The notes beneath the pieces were generated by a model that was not told the DNA's origin, ran no database searches, and saw only the letters and a program-made list of their open reading frames with translations. This document shows, in pieces, positions 14,768 through 23,385 of a stretch of DNA of 64,000 bases (position 1 is the first letter of the stretch; every line of letters starts with the position of its first letter). The DNA comes from Acidobacteriota bacterium (GTDB lineage: Bacteria; Acidobacteriota; Blastocatellia; UBA7656): assembly GCA_040754075.1 (NCBI GenBank), contig JBFMDH010000008.1, forward strand, positions 190,646 through 254,645, written 5' to 3'. A program made the position numbers and the translations under genes.

Positions 14768-16507
14768 ATGAACATTCTCAGAATTGCAATGGCGCAAATC
14801 AATCCGACAGTCGGCGACCTGTCGGCGAATGTTGACCGCGTGATTGATTACCTGAATCAAGCCCGCGCATTTGGCGCAGATGTGACGATTTTTCCTGAAC
14901 TCTCGCTGCCGGGTTATCCGCCCGAAGACCTGCTTTTAAAACCCCATTTCGCGCGGGAAAATCGTCGCGCCCTTGAGCGCATCATCGAAGCCAGCGGCAA
15001 ACAACTCATCGTCGTCGGTTTTGTCGATACCGATGGTTCGGATATTTATAACGCCGCAGCAGTGATTGCCGTCGGCGAACTCGTCGATGTCTATCACAAA
15101 ACCTATTTGCCGAATTATGGCGTGTTTGATGAAGAGCGTTATTTTCAAGCCGGGAAAACCTTTCCGGTTTATGCCATCGGCGATGCCCGCATCGGCGTGA
15201 ATATCTGCGAAGACATCTGGTATCCGGGCGGTCCCGACAAATCACAATCGCTGTTTGGCGATGCCCATTTGATTATCAACATCTCCGCTTCACCTTATCA
15301 CGCCAATAAAACCTATGACCGCGAACGCATGCTCTGTACCCGCGCCGAAGACAACGCCGTGGCGCTTGCCTATTGCAACCTCGTCGGCGGACAGGATGAA
15401 CTGATATTTGATGGCAACAGCTTAATCATCAACGAAGGCGGGCATATTATCGCGCGCGGTAAAGCCTTTGAAGAAGATTTAATCATTGCAGACATCGATA
15501 CCGAACGGGTGTTCGGCGAACGCCTGCACGATCCGCGTCGTCGTCGTGAAAAGATTCGCGCCAAATTCGATGAAGCGGTTTATACGATTCAACTCGAAGC
15601 GGATGTGCGCCATTCAAGTGAACGACCACAACTGACGAATCATGATTACCAGCGACTCAGCGAGGAAGCTGAAGTTTATACGGCGTTGGTTCTGGGAACC
15701 CGCGATTACATTCGCAAAAACGGCTTCGATAAAGTTTTTATTGGTCTATCGGGCGGCGTCGATTCGGCGCTCACGGCGGTGATTGCCGCAGATGCCATCG
15801 GCGCGGAAAACGTTCACACCGTATTTATGCCGACGGTTTATTCATCAAGCGAGAGCGCCCGGGATGCTGAACTGCTCGCCGAAAATTTAGGCGTGCATTA
15901 TCAGGTCATCGAAATTCAAAGCACCTTTGACGCCTATTTGAAAATGCTTGAGCCGACCTTTGATGATTTGCCAGGCGATACCACAGAAGAAAATATTCAG
16001 GCGCGGATTCGCGGCAATATTTTAATGGCGCTGTCGAATAAGTTTCGCGGACTGGTGCTTTCGACCGGCAATAAAAGCGAAATGAGCGTCGGCTATGCGA
16101 CACTCTATGGCGATATGGCGGGCGGCTTTGCGGTGCTGAAAGATGTGCCGAAAACCCTGGTCTATCGCATCTGCAAGTTTCTAAACGAACGCGGCGATAA
16201 GCCGGTCATTCCCGAATACATCATCACCCGCCCGCCATCTGCGGAACTCAAACCTAATCAAACCGACCAGGATACCCTGCCGCCTTATGATATTCTCGAC
16301 GGCATCATTCATCTGTACGTTGAAAAAGATATGAACGGCGAAGCGATTATCGCCGCAGGCTTCAAACCGGAAACCGTGCGTTGGGTCATCAGTCGCATTG
16401 ATGCGGCGGAGTATAAACGCCGTCAAGCGCCGCCGGGAATAAAAATTACGCCGCGCGCCTTTGGACGCGACCGCCGCATGCCGATTACCAACAAGTATCA
16501 CAATTGA
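14768..16507 (+). CDS. nadE: Glutamine-dependent NAD(+) synthetase
   Basis: The 579-residue product has both domains of glutamine-dependent NadE. An N-terminal nitrilase-type amidase carries a visible Glu-Lys-Cys triad (E44 in FPELSLPGY, K111 in YHKTYLPN, C147 in NICEDIW). A C-terminal ATP-pyrophosphatase domain has the SGGVDSA loop near residue 329 and STGNKSEMSVGYATLYGD. It converts deamido-NAD, ATP and glutamine to NAD in the last step of NAD synthesis in the cytoplasm. Length fits the family. The gene starts 21 bp after the PIN partner gene. Confidence 0.96.
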   Translation: MNILRIAMAQINPTVGDLSANVDRVIDYLNQARAFGADVTIFPELSLPGYPPEDLLLKPHFARENRRALERIIEASGKQLIVVGFVDTDGSDIYNAAAVIAVGELVDVYHKTYLPNYGVFDEERYFQAGKTFPVYAIGDARIGVNICEDIWYPGGPDKSQSLFGDAHLIINISASPYHANKTYDRERMLCTRAEDNAVALAYCNLVGGQDELIFDGNSLIINEGGHIIARGKAFEEDLIIADIDTERVFGERLHDPRRRREKIRAKFDEAVYTIQLEADVRHSSERPQLTNHDYQRLSEEAEVYTALVLGTRDYIRKNGFDKVFIGLSGGVDSALTAVIAADAIGAENVHTVFMPTVYSSSESARDAELLAENLGVHYQVIEIQSTFDAYLKMLEPTFDDLPGDTTEENIQARIRGNILMALSNKFRGLVLSTGNKSEMSVGYATLYGDMAGGFAVLKDVPKTLVYRICKFLNERGDKPVIPEYIITRPPSAELKPNQTDQDTLPPYDILDGIIHLYVEKDMNGEAIIAAGFKPETVRWVISRIDAAEYKRRQAPPGIKITPRAFGRDRRMPITNKYHN

Positions 16508-16519
16508 AATTCTAAAATA

Positions 16520-16699
16520 TCAGGGTGTTTGTGGCGTGGAATTGGCTGCCCTTGAGATAACTATCGGGCGTCGCCAACGCTTGCGCAAAAATCGAAACGG
16601 CAAAACTACAAACAGCAAAATCGGAACCGCCGCGAATAAAAAGCGAATCAACAGTAAAACAATCCCAAGGGCTATTCGGATGCCGAATGACCTCGATTG
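16520..16699 (-). pseudogene. Decayed C-terminal fragment resembling the DUF4349 lipoprotein
   Basis: On the minus strand, between a stop at 16700-16702 and a stop at 16520-16522, the frame encodes a hydrophobic helix followed by LRKRWRR and a tail ending TPQTP. This parallels the C-terminus of the DUF4349 protein immediately upstream on this strand: both show a V/I-R, A-A-x-P-x-x-L-F, L-P, L-R, R/K-R-W-R order and a tail ending PQT. No start codon or N-terminal part is visible. It is most simply a remnant of a tandem duplicate. Confidence 0.5.
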
Positions 16700-16794
16700 T
16701 TAGCGAATGATTTGGCGCTTGGTGGTATAGAAACCGTTTAAGAAAAAATTGTTCCCGGTGCTTTGAACAAAAATTGCCTGGCTGAAGGTGGTTT

Positions 16795-16826
16795 GAAAAA
16801 AGGGCAAACCCGCGAGAGTTTGCCCT
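16795..16826 (-). terminator. Rho-independent terminator after the DUF4349 gene
   Basis: A 9-bp perfect stem AGGGCAAAC/GTTTGCCCT (16801-16809 with 16818-16826) with an 8-nt loop is followed on the minus strand by six T residues. It lies about 75 bp after the stop at 16900 and separates this gene from the decayed fragment. Confidence 0.85.
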
Positions 16827-16899
16827 GAAATGTAAATAAGGATTTTCGCTAACGCAAAAACTTTAGCTCAAAACTTTGGAAACGTCACGTTGCAAAACG

Positions 16900-17913
16900 T
16901 CAACTTTGGGTTTGTGGCAATGGCTCATCCTCTGCGGGCGCATCACCATCTCGACTCGCTCGCCAGCGACGATATGCCAATCGTAAAACCAAAAATAATG
17001 GTATGCCGATAAACAGCACAACCGGAATCGCTGCGATTGCCAGGCGAACCAAACCGAGAACGAAACCTGCCGCCCAGTCTATGCCATCGCCAAAGGCTTC
17101 TTTGATGCTGTACCAGAAGCCTTTCGGATTTGATGAGACAATCGGTGTCGGGGTCTGCAAAACAATGGTGATGGTCGAAAGCGCCGCTTGATTTTCGATG
17201 AAGCGTTTGCGCCCTTCGAGGCGTTCAATCTCTGTGCGGACATTGGCGATTTCCGTTTGCACTGAAAGCGCGTCTTCAACTTTCGCGGCGCGTTTTAAAA
17301 TGTCGAGGAATTGTTGTTCCAGAGCTTTCTGAGTTTTAATGCGGGCTTCAAGGTCGATGAACTCTTCGGTGACGTCCTGCCCGGTGACATTTTCATTGAT
17401 GACGCGCGAACCGATGGGGCGAATTTTCGCAATCACCGCATCGAACCGGTCAGCGGGAACGCGAAGGGTGACGGTAACCGTTTCGCTTGCGCCGCTGCGA
17501 CTATCATTTTGTTTATAATCCGAAGTCACCACGAAGCCGCCAAACTCACCGGCAATAGCATTGAGTTTACTTTGCAACTCGGCAGGCGCATCGCATTCGA
17601 TAGTCAATCTGGCATTGCGAATAATTTTGCGTTCAATGACCTGTTGATTTTGCTCGGACGCGGTTGCCTCATTGAATGAAGCGTTTTGAGTTTGTTGGGT
17701 ACGCCCGCCTTCAGTGGTGATTAAAGCGTTAGAAATCGCTGAATCGGCGTTTATAACTTCTGCCGTAGATTTAGCCTGGGCAGGCAACTGTTGATCATAA
17801 TATACGGATGATGGTTTATTAGTATCTCGGGTGTTGCTATCGTTTTGTCCCACAGAACATCCCGATAAAAGAGAAATCGAGAGGATTATAAAAATCGTCG
17901 CGGCATTTTTCAT
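16900..17913 (-). CDS. DUF4349 domain lipoprotein
   Basis: The 337-residue product has a lipobox (LLSGC, Cys19) and so is an envelope lipoprotein. A Gln/Thr/Asn-rich stretch (20-90) precedes the DUF4349 domain (about residues 92-310), recognisable by RKIIRNARLTIE, GGFVVTSDYKQ, VTLRVPADRFDAVI and the EEFIDLEARI coiled coil (about 185-250). It ends with a membrane segment near residues 283-311 and a basic/acidic tail. Because it has both a lipid anchor and a C-terminal transmembrane helix, the domain is held outside the membrane. The function of DUF4349 is unknown. It is monocistronic as far as can be seen, with its own terminator. Confidence 0.85.
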   Translation of the reverse strand: MKNAATIFIILSISLLSGCSVGQNDSNTRDTNKPSSVYYDQQLPAQAKSTAEVINADSAISNALITTEGGRTQQTQNASFNEATASEQNQQVIERKIIRNARLTIECDAPAELQSKLNAIAGEFGGFVVTSDYKQNDSRSGASETVTVTLRVPADRFDAVIAKIRPIGSRVINENVTGQDVTEEFIDLEARIKTQKALEQQFLDILKRAAKVEDALSVQTEIANVRTEIERLEGRKRFIENQAALSTITIVLQTPTPIVSSNPKGFWYSIKEAFGDGIDWAAGFVLGLVRLAIAAIPVVLFIGIPLFLVLRLAYRRWRASRDGDAPAEDEPLPQTQS

Positions 17914-18140
17914 GGCTTACCTCTTCGCGCTTGCGAAATTTCCTTCACAAGGTTTGGAATACCTCAATGACTCAAATGTTCAGCCATTGAGTTTAATTTA
18001 ATTGCAAGACACTTACCGACTTGAGCGTTTGGTTTATCAAACCCGCTTTATTAAATATTGGTTCCAGGAAAATCCAGCAGTTTACGTTTGAAGAATGCGC
18101 CCATAGAGATTTGCTTGCAAGGTTTCATTGGGCGCTGAAC

Positions 18141-18179
18141 AAAAAAAAAGCTGAGAAGACTTTTAGAAATCTTCTCAGC
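18141..18179 (-). terminator. Rho-independent terminator after the globin gene
   Basis: A perfect 10-bp stem GCTGAGAAGA/TCTTCTCAGC (18150-18159 with 18170-18179) is followed on the minus strand by nine T residues. It lies about 30 bp after the globin stop at 18212. Confidence 0.9.
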
Positions 18180-18211
18180 AAGGGATGTGTAGTGGGTTGA
18201 AAAGGGAATCG

Positions 18212-18664
18212 CTATTTGGCTTCGACAATGTCGGCTTTCAAACCGGAAATCGCGCCTAAAACTTCGTCCTGTTCTTTCTTGGGAACTTTGAATTTATTGA
18301 GGGTGGCGACCAGATGCTTAACCGTAATTTCCCAGTCTTTTTCATTTATCTTTAAGCCTTTGTGAACTGTCTTCATATCGCGTCCGAGATACAGGCAGGG
18401 ACCGCCGGTTGCGTTGCACAGAAAATCAACGACCAGTTGACGAATGCGCTTTTGCGAACTTTCACTAGCGCCTTGAAAAAACCGTCCGAGTTGTTTGTCG
18501 GTTGCTAGCCTGCCAATAAAATCATCGGTCACGGCTGCCAGCGCATCATAGCCGCCGAGTCGTTTATAGAGCGAATCGCCGGATTGCGCTGAAGCCTTGG
18601 GGGCAAGAAACACGAATGCAACAACTAACATGGTTGAGCAAATGATTGATGTCGTCTTTTTCAA
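18212..18664 (-). CDS. Exported group I truncated haemoglobin
   Basis: The 150-residue product has a signal peptide (KKTTSIICSTMLVVAFVFLAPKASA) followed by a group I truncated globin: SLYKRLGGYDALAAVTDDFI, then RQLVVDFLCNATGGPCLYLG and MKTVHKGLKI, where the His near residue 101 is the likely proximal haem ligand. The best start is TTG 18664, which has AGGAGG 7 nt upstream; a GTG 14 codons earlier lacks a site and would bury the signal peptide. Group I globins bind O2 or NO; export to the periplasm is less common than cytoplasmic location. A hairpin cluster lies 115-345 nt upstream. Confidence 0.85.
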   Translation of the reverse strand: MKKTTSIICSTMLVVAFVFLAPKASAQSGDSLYKRLGGYDALAAVTDDFIGRLATDKQLGRFFQGASESSQKRIRQLVVDFLCNATGGPCLYLGRDMKTVHKGLKINEKDWEITVKHLVATLNKFKVPKKEQDEVLGAISGLKADIVEAK

Positions 18665-18856
18665 ATCCAATCCTCCTAATCCTGTGTTGAAATAGTTTGA
18701 ATTCACCCGAAAATCTTATGGGTAAACCACCGGTTTATTGTTTAGTTAAAAATTGTGTTGTACGAAATGCGCCGGTTTGTCACTGGCGTCAGTGATTACG
18801 CGGAGAGAAAGCGATATGGATTTACCGGATGAAAAAATCTTTCGGGAAAATTTTAA

Positions 18857-19006
18857 GGAGACCCGGGGAGGCTCGTTTTCTCCCCGCGTCTCCTTGTTGA
18901 GCCTCTCGGCTGTCAGGCGATAAGCCGATTTTGGGTAGGACTGAGGCTCTTTTCCTGCGAGGAGGGGAATCTCCGCAGGTTGGTTGACCAAAAGCAGGAG
19001 CCAACC
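18857..19006 (-). ncRNA. Candidate structured RNA with terminator-like 3' hairpin
   Basis: On the minus strand several helices occur in series. One is a GGTTGG/CCAACC pairing (18978-18983 with 19001-19006). The next is CCTGCG…CGCAGG (18954-18959 with 18974-18979), which competes with the first. Then GAGCCTC/GAGGCTC (18899-18905 with 18943-18949) encloses CGGCT/AGCCG. Finally a 14-bp stem with one mismatch (18857-18870 with 18880-18893) is followed by TTAAAATTTT, like a terminator. The layout suits a small RNA or a leader of the globin gene. It matches no family I can name. Confidence 0.4.
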
Positions 19007-19259
19007 AATTTGAACGATGAGCTTGAGCGGTAGGCTGTCATCGTTATATTTTTCAGCCGATTCAAATAACTATTTTGTGAATCCGGCCCCAAAAAGCTTT
19101 CTCAATAGTCCTTGCTACCCATAGACGCCAAAAAAAATATTTATTCTGCAAAATCGAAAAAAAATTTTAAAAATATTTTTATTCGAGGCAGGTCACGTCG
19201 GTTTTGCAATTACGGTTGGGAATTTGAACGGTTTTCAAAATGAAAGTTATCAATACAAG

Positions 19260-19302
19260 AAAAAAGGCGCGATGGATTTTATGGAGCCGTCCAATCGCGC
19301 CT
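19260..19302 (-). terminator. Terminator after the BNR-propeller gene
   Basis: AGGCGCGATGGA (19265-19276) pairs with TCCAATCGCGCCT (19290-19302) with one bulged base. On the minus strand the stem is followed by six T residues. It begins 25 bp after the stop at 19327. Confidence 0.8.
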
Positions 19303-19326
19303 GATGAAGGTAAATGATGAGGAGGT

Positions 19327-22300
19327 TTATCGATCTCGCCATTCGGGAAGTCGTCCGGGCGTGTAAGGCGCTCCGGCAACTTCGAGGGCTTTTTCCAGTT
19401 TGCTTAAATCGCCCTCAACCAGCGTGCGCAACCTGGCGAGTTCCTGTTCAAACTCCTGAGCCGCGATGTTGTACTGGTCAATCTGGGTTTGCGTCGGTCG
19501 CTGGATGCTGAACGCCAGGCTCCCGGCGGCGGCTTGCACACGTTGGTTAATGCCTGCGGGGGTGTTTTCGTTGCGCGCCGCAATCACCGAATCGCCTCTG
19601 AGGGCGCGAAGAATGAGGTTGATGCGTTTATCGAGCGCCACCACATCATCAATCAAACGGGTATCCGCGCCCGGTGATTCAACAATGGCGCGTCGCATGA
19701 GTCCGAGCCGCGTGCGAACGTTATTCGCCACATCCAACGCGCCAGTCATCGCCCGTTGCAAACGCGCGACTTTGCGTTGGAATTCGACGAGCGCCGCGCG
19801 GTCGGCTGCGGTCATCTGCGCCAATCCTTCGACCGTGACGTTGAATTCCTGCGGCGTGGAAAGTTGTGCGAAAATCCCACCAACCCGTTTGAACATCTTC
19901 ACGGTGTATTTACCTGGCATTACCAAGCCGCCCGACGGCGGTTCAAAGAAAGGATTCTCTTCGGCATTGGGAATTTGTTGAACGAGTTGTGGCGCAGGGT
20001 ATCGCAAATTCCAGGTAATACGATTCATGCCCGGCGCAGCAGGGGCTGTAAGTCTGCGCACGACATTACCCTGTGCATCCGAAACCACGAACAACAACGA
20101 AGGTGATTCTTCTTCCTCTTCGGCACGTAACTCTTCCCAGTTGGGATACTTGGCATTGCCGCGTCGTTCGGCTTCGACACGCATCTGTTTTTTGGTCTTA
20201 TAACTCTCTTTCAGATAATAAGTGAAGGTCGCGCCGAATGGCGGGTTGGGCGCTGTGTAAAACGATTCGCCCTGAAAAGCTTTACCGCGCCCGCCCAAAG
20301 GTTGCGATTCGATGTACATTAAAGTTTCTTTAACAGGGAAAAGTGTAGCTTCCTGTTCGAGCATTTCAGGTTTCAACAAACGAAGTGGCGTGTAATTATC
20401 CAGCACATAAAACCCGCGCCCGAAGGTGGCGACGACCAAATCATTTTCGCGTTTCTGAATTGCCAGATCGCGAACCGCAATGGTCGGCAAATTGCCCTTG
20501 AGTTGTGTCCACTTCGCGCCGCCATCGATTGAGAAAAACAATCCGAATTCGGAACCGGCGAAAAGTAAGTTGGGATTGACGTGGTCTTCGGCAAACGCCA
20601 GCAAGGGATGCGCCGGCAGATTGCCTTTCATCGATGTCCAGGATTTTCCCGCATCGGTGCTCTTTAAAATGTAAGCGTTGAAATCCGCATTCTTATGATT
20701 TTCAAAGGTCGCATAGACCGTATTGGCATCGTGCTGTGAGGCGATAATGCGGCTCACATAGGTCATATCGGGAACGCCTGGAAATTTTTCAACCCGTCGC
20801 CAGGTTTTGCCCGCGTCTTCGGTAATATTGATGACGCCATCATCGGTGCCGACATAAATCAAGCCCTCTTTTTTCGGCGATTCCGATAGCGCAATCGAAT
20901 TTCCAAAAAACGAAGTGGATTGATTTTTCGCAACGGCATCAGGACCCCAGACTTTTCCCATCACCGACAAAGCGTTGCGGTCGAGATTGCGCGACAATTC
21001 GCCGCTGATGAGTTTCCAGGTATTGCCCCGGTCATCACTGCGATAGAGTTTGTTTGCCGCATAGTAAAGTCTGGTGCGTGAATGCGGGCTGATGATAAAC
21101 GGCGTATCCCAGTTGTAACGCAACGGGTCCTCACCTTTGCCGGCGAGCGGTTGAATGCTGACGCGCTCTCCGGTTTTTTTATCGAACCGGACAATCACGC
21201 CGTATTGCAAAGCTGAATAAATGGTGTTCGGGTCTTCGGGGTCAACTTGTGAATGAAACCCATCACCGCCGAGGGTAACAATCCAGTCCGAATTGACAAT
21301 GCCGGACGCGCTACGGGTGCGCGAGGGCCCGCCGAAACTATAATTGTCCTGTGTGCCGCCGTAGATGTTATAAAACGGATAGGCATTATCAACCGTCACA
21401 TCGTAAAACTGGGGAATCGGCATATTGGATTTGAAATCCCAGTTTTCGCCTTTATCAAAACTTTCATACAAGCCGCCGTCGCTGCCGACTAAATAATGGC
21501 GGGTGTCATCCGGGTCAATCCAGATGACGTGATTATCAACGTGTTTGTTGCGTTCACCGAGCGCGCGAAACGTCCTGCCGCCATCATCCGAAACTTGAAA
21601 GACAACATTGGGCAGATAAACCCGGTCACTGTCTTTCGGGTCAACGGAAATCTGTCCGTAATACATCGCTTGTGCGATGTTTGGACTGCGGCGTTCCCAG
21701 GTTCCGCCTTTGTTGGTTGAGCGATAAATGCCACTGCGATTGTCTGCGGCTTCAACTGTGGCATAAACGATTTTGGCGTCGGTCGGGGCAATCGCCAAGC
21801 CAACACGCCCCATATCGCCTGCGGGCAAACCGCCGCGCAATTTATTCCAGGTTGCGCCCGCGTCTGTGGATTTATAAATCGCGCTTTCGGGACCGCCGTT
21901 AATCAAGGTGTAAACGTGACGGCGACGTTGCCACGAAGCCGCGTAAAGGGTATCGGGATTTGAATGGTCGATGACCACATCGGTGACCCCAGTGTTGTCG
22001 CTGATGTTTAAAATTTTATTCCAGGTTTTTCCGCCATCAGTGGTTTTATAAAGCCCACGATCTCCCCCTGAACCCCACAATGGTCCTTGCGCGGCAACAT
22101 ATACATGCGCGGATTTGCGCGGGTCGATGACGATGCGCCCGATGTGTTCGGAGGCTTTGAGTCCGAGATTTTTCCAGCTTTTGCCACCGTCGTCCGAACG
22201 ATAGACCCCATCGCCATAAGAGACACTACGTTGAGAATTGTTTTCACCCGCCCCGACCCAGATGGTCAGGGGATTTTTCGGGTCAATGGCAATCACGCCG

Positions 22301-22620
22301 ATGGAATATGAACCTTCGTTATCAAAAATCGGCGACCAGGTCACGCCCGCATTGGTGGTTTTCCAAATGCCGCCCGAAGCTGCGCCCACATACCAGCAGG
22401 ATTTATCCGTCGGGTCGACTTCAACGGCGACGATGCGCCCGGAGGTGAATGCCGGACCAATGCCGCGAAGTCTGAGTCCGGCAAAGGTTCCCGGATTCAT
22501 TTTATCGGGTGGTTGTCGAGGTTCCTCACGTTGTTCCGGTTGTTGCGCGATTGCAGAAATGGCATGGATAAACAATGCGAGGATTAAACATAAAAGTAAC
22601 TTGCCGCGAATTTTTTTCAA
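19327..22620 (-). CDS. Large secreted sortilin/BNR beta-propeller protein
   Basis: The 1097-residue product starts at TTG 22620 (GGAGG 8 nt upstream) with a signal peptide (KKIRGKLLLCLILALFIHAISA). Residues about 40-750 contain many BNR/Asp-box units of the form 'S-x-D-x-G-x-T-W', for example TTNAGVTWSPI, RSDDGGKSWKNLG, KTTDGGKTWNKI and STDAGKSWTSM. This is the sortilin/VPS10-like propeller layout known from acidobacterial 'glycosyl hydrolase BNR' proteins. The C-terminal 300 residues hold a beta domain (RRLTAPAAPGMNRITWNLRYP) and a helical tail. True glycosidase activity is unproven for this group; a binding role is equally possible. It is monocistronic with its own terminator. Confidence 0.85.
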   Translation of the reverse strand: MKKIRGKLLLCLILALFIHAISAIAQQPEQREEPRQPPDKMNPGTFAGLRLRGIGPAFTSGRIVAVEVDPTDKSCWYVGAASGGIWKTTNAGVTWSPIFDNEGSYSIGVIAIDPKNPLTIWVGAGENNSQRSVSYGDGVYRSDDGGKSWKNLGLKASEHIGRIVIDPRKSAHVYVAAQGPLWGSGGDRGLYKTTDGGKTWNKILNISDNTGVTDVVIDHSNPDTLYAASWQRRRHVYTLINGGPESAIYKSTDAGATWNKLRGGLPAGDMGRVGLAIAPTDAKIVYATVEAADNRSGIYRSTNKGGTWERRSPNIAQAMYYGQISVDPKDSDRVYLPNVVFQVSDDGGRTFRALGERNKHVDNHVIWIDPDDTRHYLVGSDGGLYESFDKGENWDFKSNMPIPQFYDVTVDNAYPFYNIYGGTQDNYSFGGPSRTRSASGIVNSDWIVTLGGDGFHSQVDPEDPNTIYSALQYGVIVRFDKKTGERVSIQPLAGKGEDPLRYNWDTPFIISPHSRTRLYYAANKLYRSDDRGNTWKLISGELSRNLDRNALSVMGKVWGPDAVAKNQSTSFFGNSIALSESPKKEGLIYVGTDDGVINITEDAGKTWRRVEKFPGVPDMTYVSRIIASQHDANTVYATFENHKNADFNAYILKSTDAGKSWTSMKGNLPAHPLLAFAEDHVNPNLLFAGSEFGLFFSIDGGAKWTQLKGNLPTIAVRDLAIQKRENDLVVATFGRGFYVLDNYTPLRLLKPEMLEQEATLFPVKETLMYIESQPLGGRGKAFQGESFYTAPNPPFGATFTYYLKESYKTKKQMRVEAERRGNAKYPNWEELRAEEEEESPSLLFVVSDAQGNVVRRLTAPAAPGMNRITWNLRYPAPQLVQQIPNAEENPFFEPPSGGLVMPGKYTVKMFKRVGGIFAQLSTPQEFNVTVEGLAQMTAADRAALVEFQRKVARLQRAMTGALDVANNVRTRLGLMRRAIVESPGADTRLIDDVVALDKRINLILRALRGDSVIAARNENTPAGINQRVQAAAGSLAFSIQRPTQTQIDQYNIAAQEFEQELARLRTLVEGDLSKLEKALEVAGAPYTPGRLPEWRDR

Positions 22621-22791
22621 AGGTCAGTCCTCCATCTCAAATGATGATTTGCTGTACGGGATTAATGATTGAATTGAAGATTCCACTGTCGTCTGAGCGG
22701 GCAATCATACAGTCAGATTCATAGAGGTTTCAAGAAAGCGGGGTAAAGTTAAATTATTAAGCTTCATCTCGGAGAACCAACGAAGAATGAA

Positions 22792-23235
22792 TTACTTCTC
22801 CATCCCCAGTTGTTTTTCCAGGTATTCTTGCTCGCGTTTTTGTCGTAAGTTCCAAGACTCAAAATTTTTCCTGTCAGGATTGACGTATTTCGGTGGGTCG
22901 GTCGGATACATTAACCAATCATCTCTGATATATGGCGGTGTTGGAATCGGAGTTTCACCTTTACTGATTATCCGCTTTTCGGCAACGCTTTCGCTTTCTT
23001 TAGGACTGAATAGATAGTAAGCCGCACAGACTATTGCGATTCCACAGGTAATGCCAAAAATTGCCGTGCGTAAAAGCGCCAGACGAAAACTTTTCTTTGA
23101 CAGTTCTTCAGACTCACGAAGCGGCAGTAAGAGGTAAACTGGTTTCGCGGTGGCTCTGCCAAAGAGAAAGCCAAGCGCAAATCCGCCGATTCCGGCTGTG
23201 AACCATAAAAGCATTGATTTAATTCGCAATTTCAT
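22792..23235 (-). CDS. Two-pass membrane protein of unknown function
   Basis: The 147-residue product starting at ATG 23235 (MKLRIKSMLLWF) has two hydrophobic segments (about residues 8-27 and 52-75) and a soluble C-terminal tail rich in Pro, Tyr and charged residues. A 44-codon upstream extension is open but lacks a signal for initiation. No family was recognised. Confidence 0.55.
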   Translation of the reverse strand: MKLRIKSMLLWFTAGIGGFALGFLFGRATAKPVYLLLPLRESEELSKKSFRLALLRTAIFGITCGIAIVCAAYYLFSPKESESVAEKRIISKGETPIPTPPYIRDDWLMYPTDPPKYVNPDRKNFESWNLRQKREQEYLEKQLGMEK

Positions 23236-23385
23236 AGGGAACTCTGAAGCAAGTGAATCGGTGATGACTATAGAAACAATAAAGGGCTTTTCATAAAAGA
23301 TTTTACTTGCATCCCCATATGTGCCTGCAAAGTAGGCAGGGGAACTCCTATGAAATTCATATCGCAAAGCTACAGCAATAGGAAA

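Larger units (their letters stand above)
18665..19326. other. Gene-free region between the globin and BNR genes
   Basis: There is no credible coding sequence. An 81-codon open frame at 18746-18991 runs through the hairpin cluster and has no start signal. A small TCACTG/CAGTGA hairpin lies at 18780-18795. The segment 19130-19190 is strongly AT-rich with A and T runs. Confidence 0.5.

Noticed and set aside
16461..16703. 80-codon plus-strand open frame at the end of nadE
   Set aside because: It overlaps nadE out of frame and then lies opposite the DUF4349-like remnant; no start signal.
18746..18991. 81-codon minus-strand open frame
   Set aside because: It runs through the hairpin cluster, has no ribosome-binding site, and its product has no recognisable feature.
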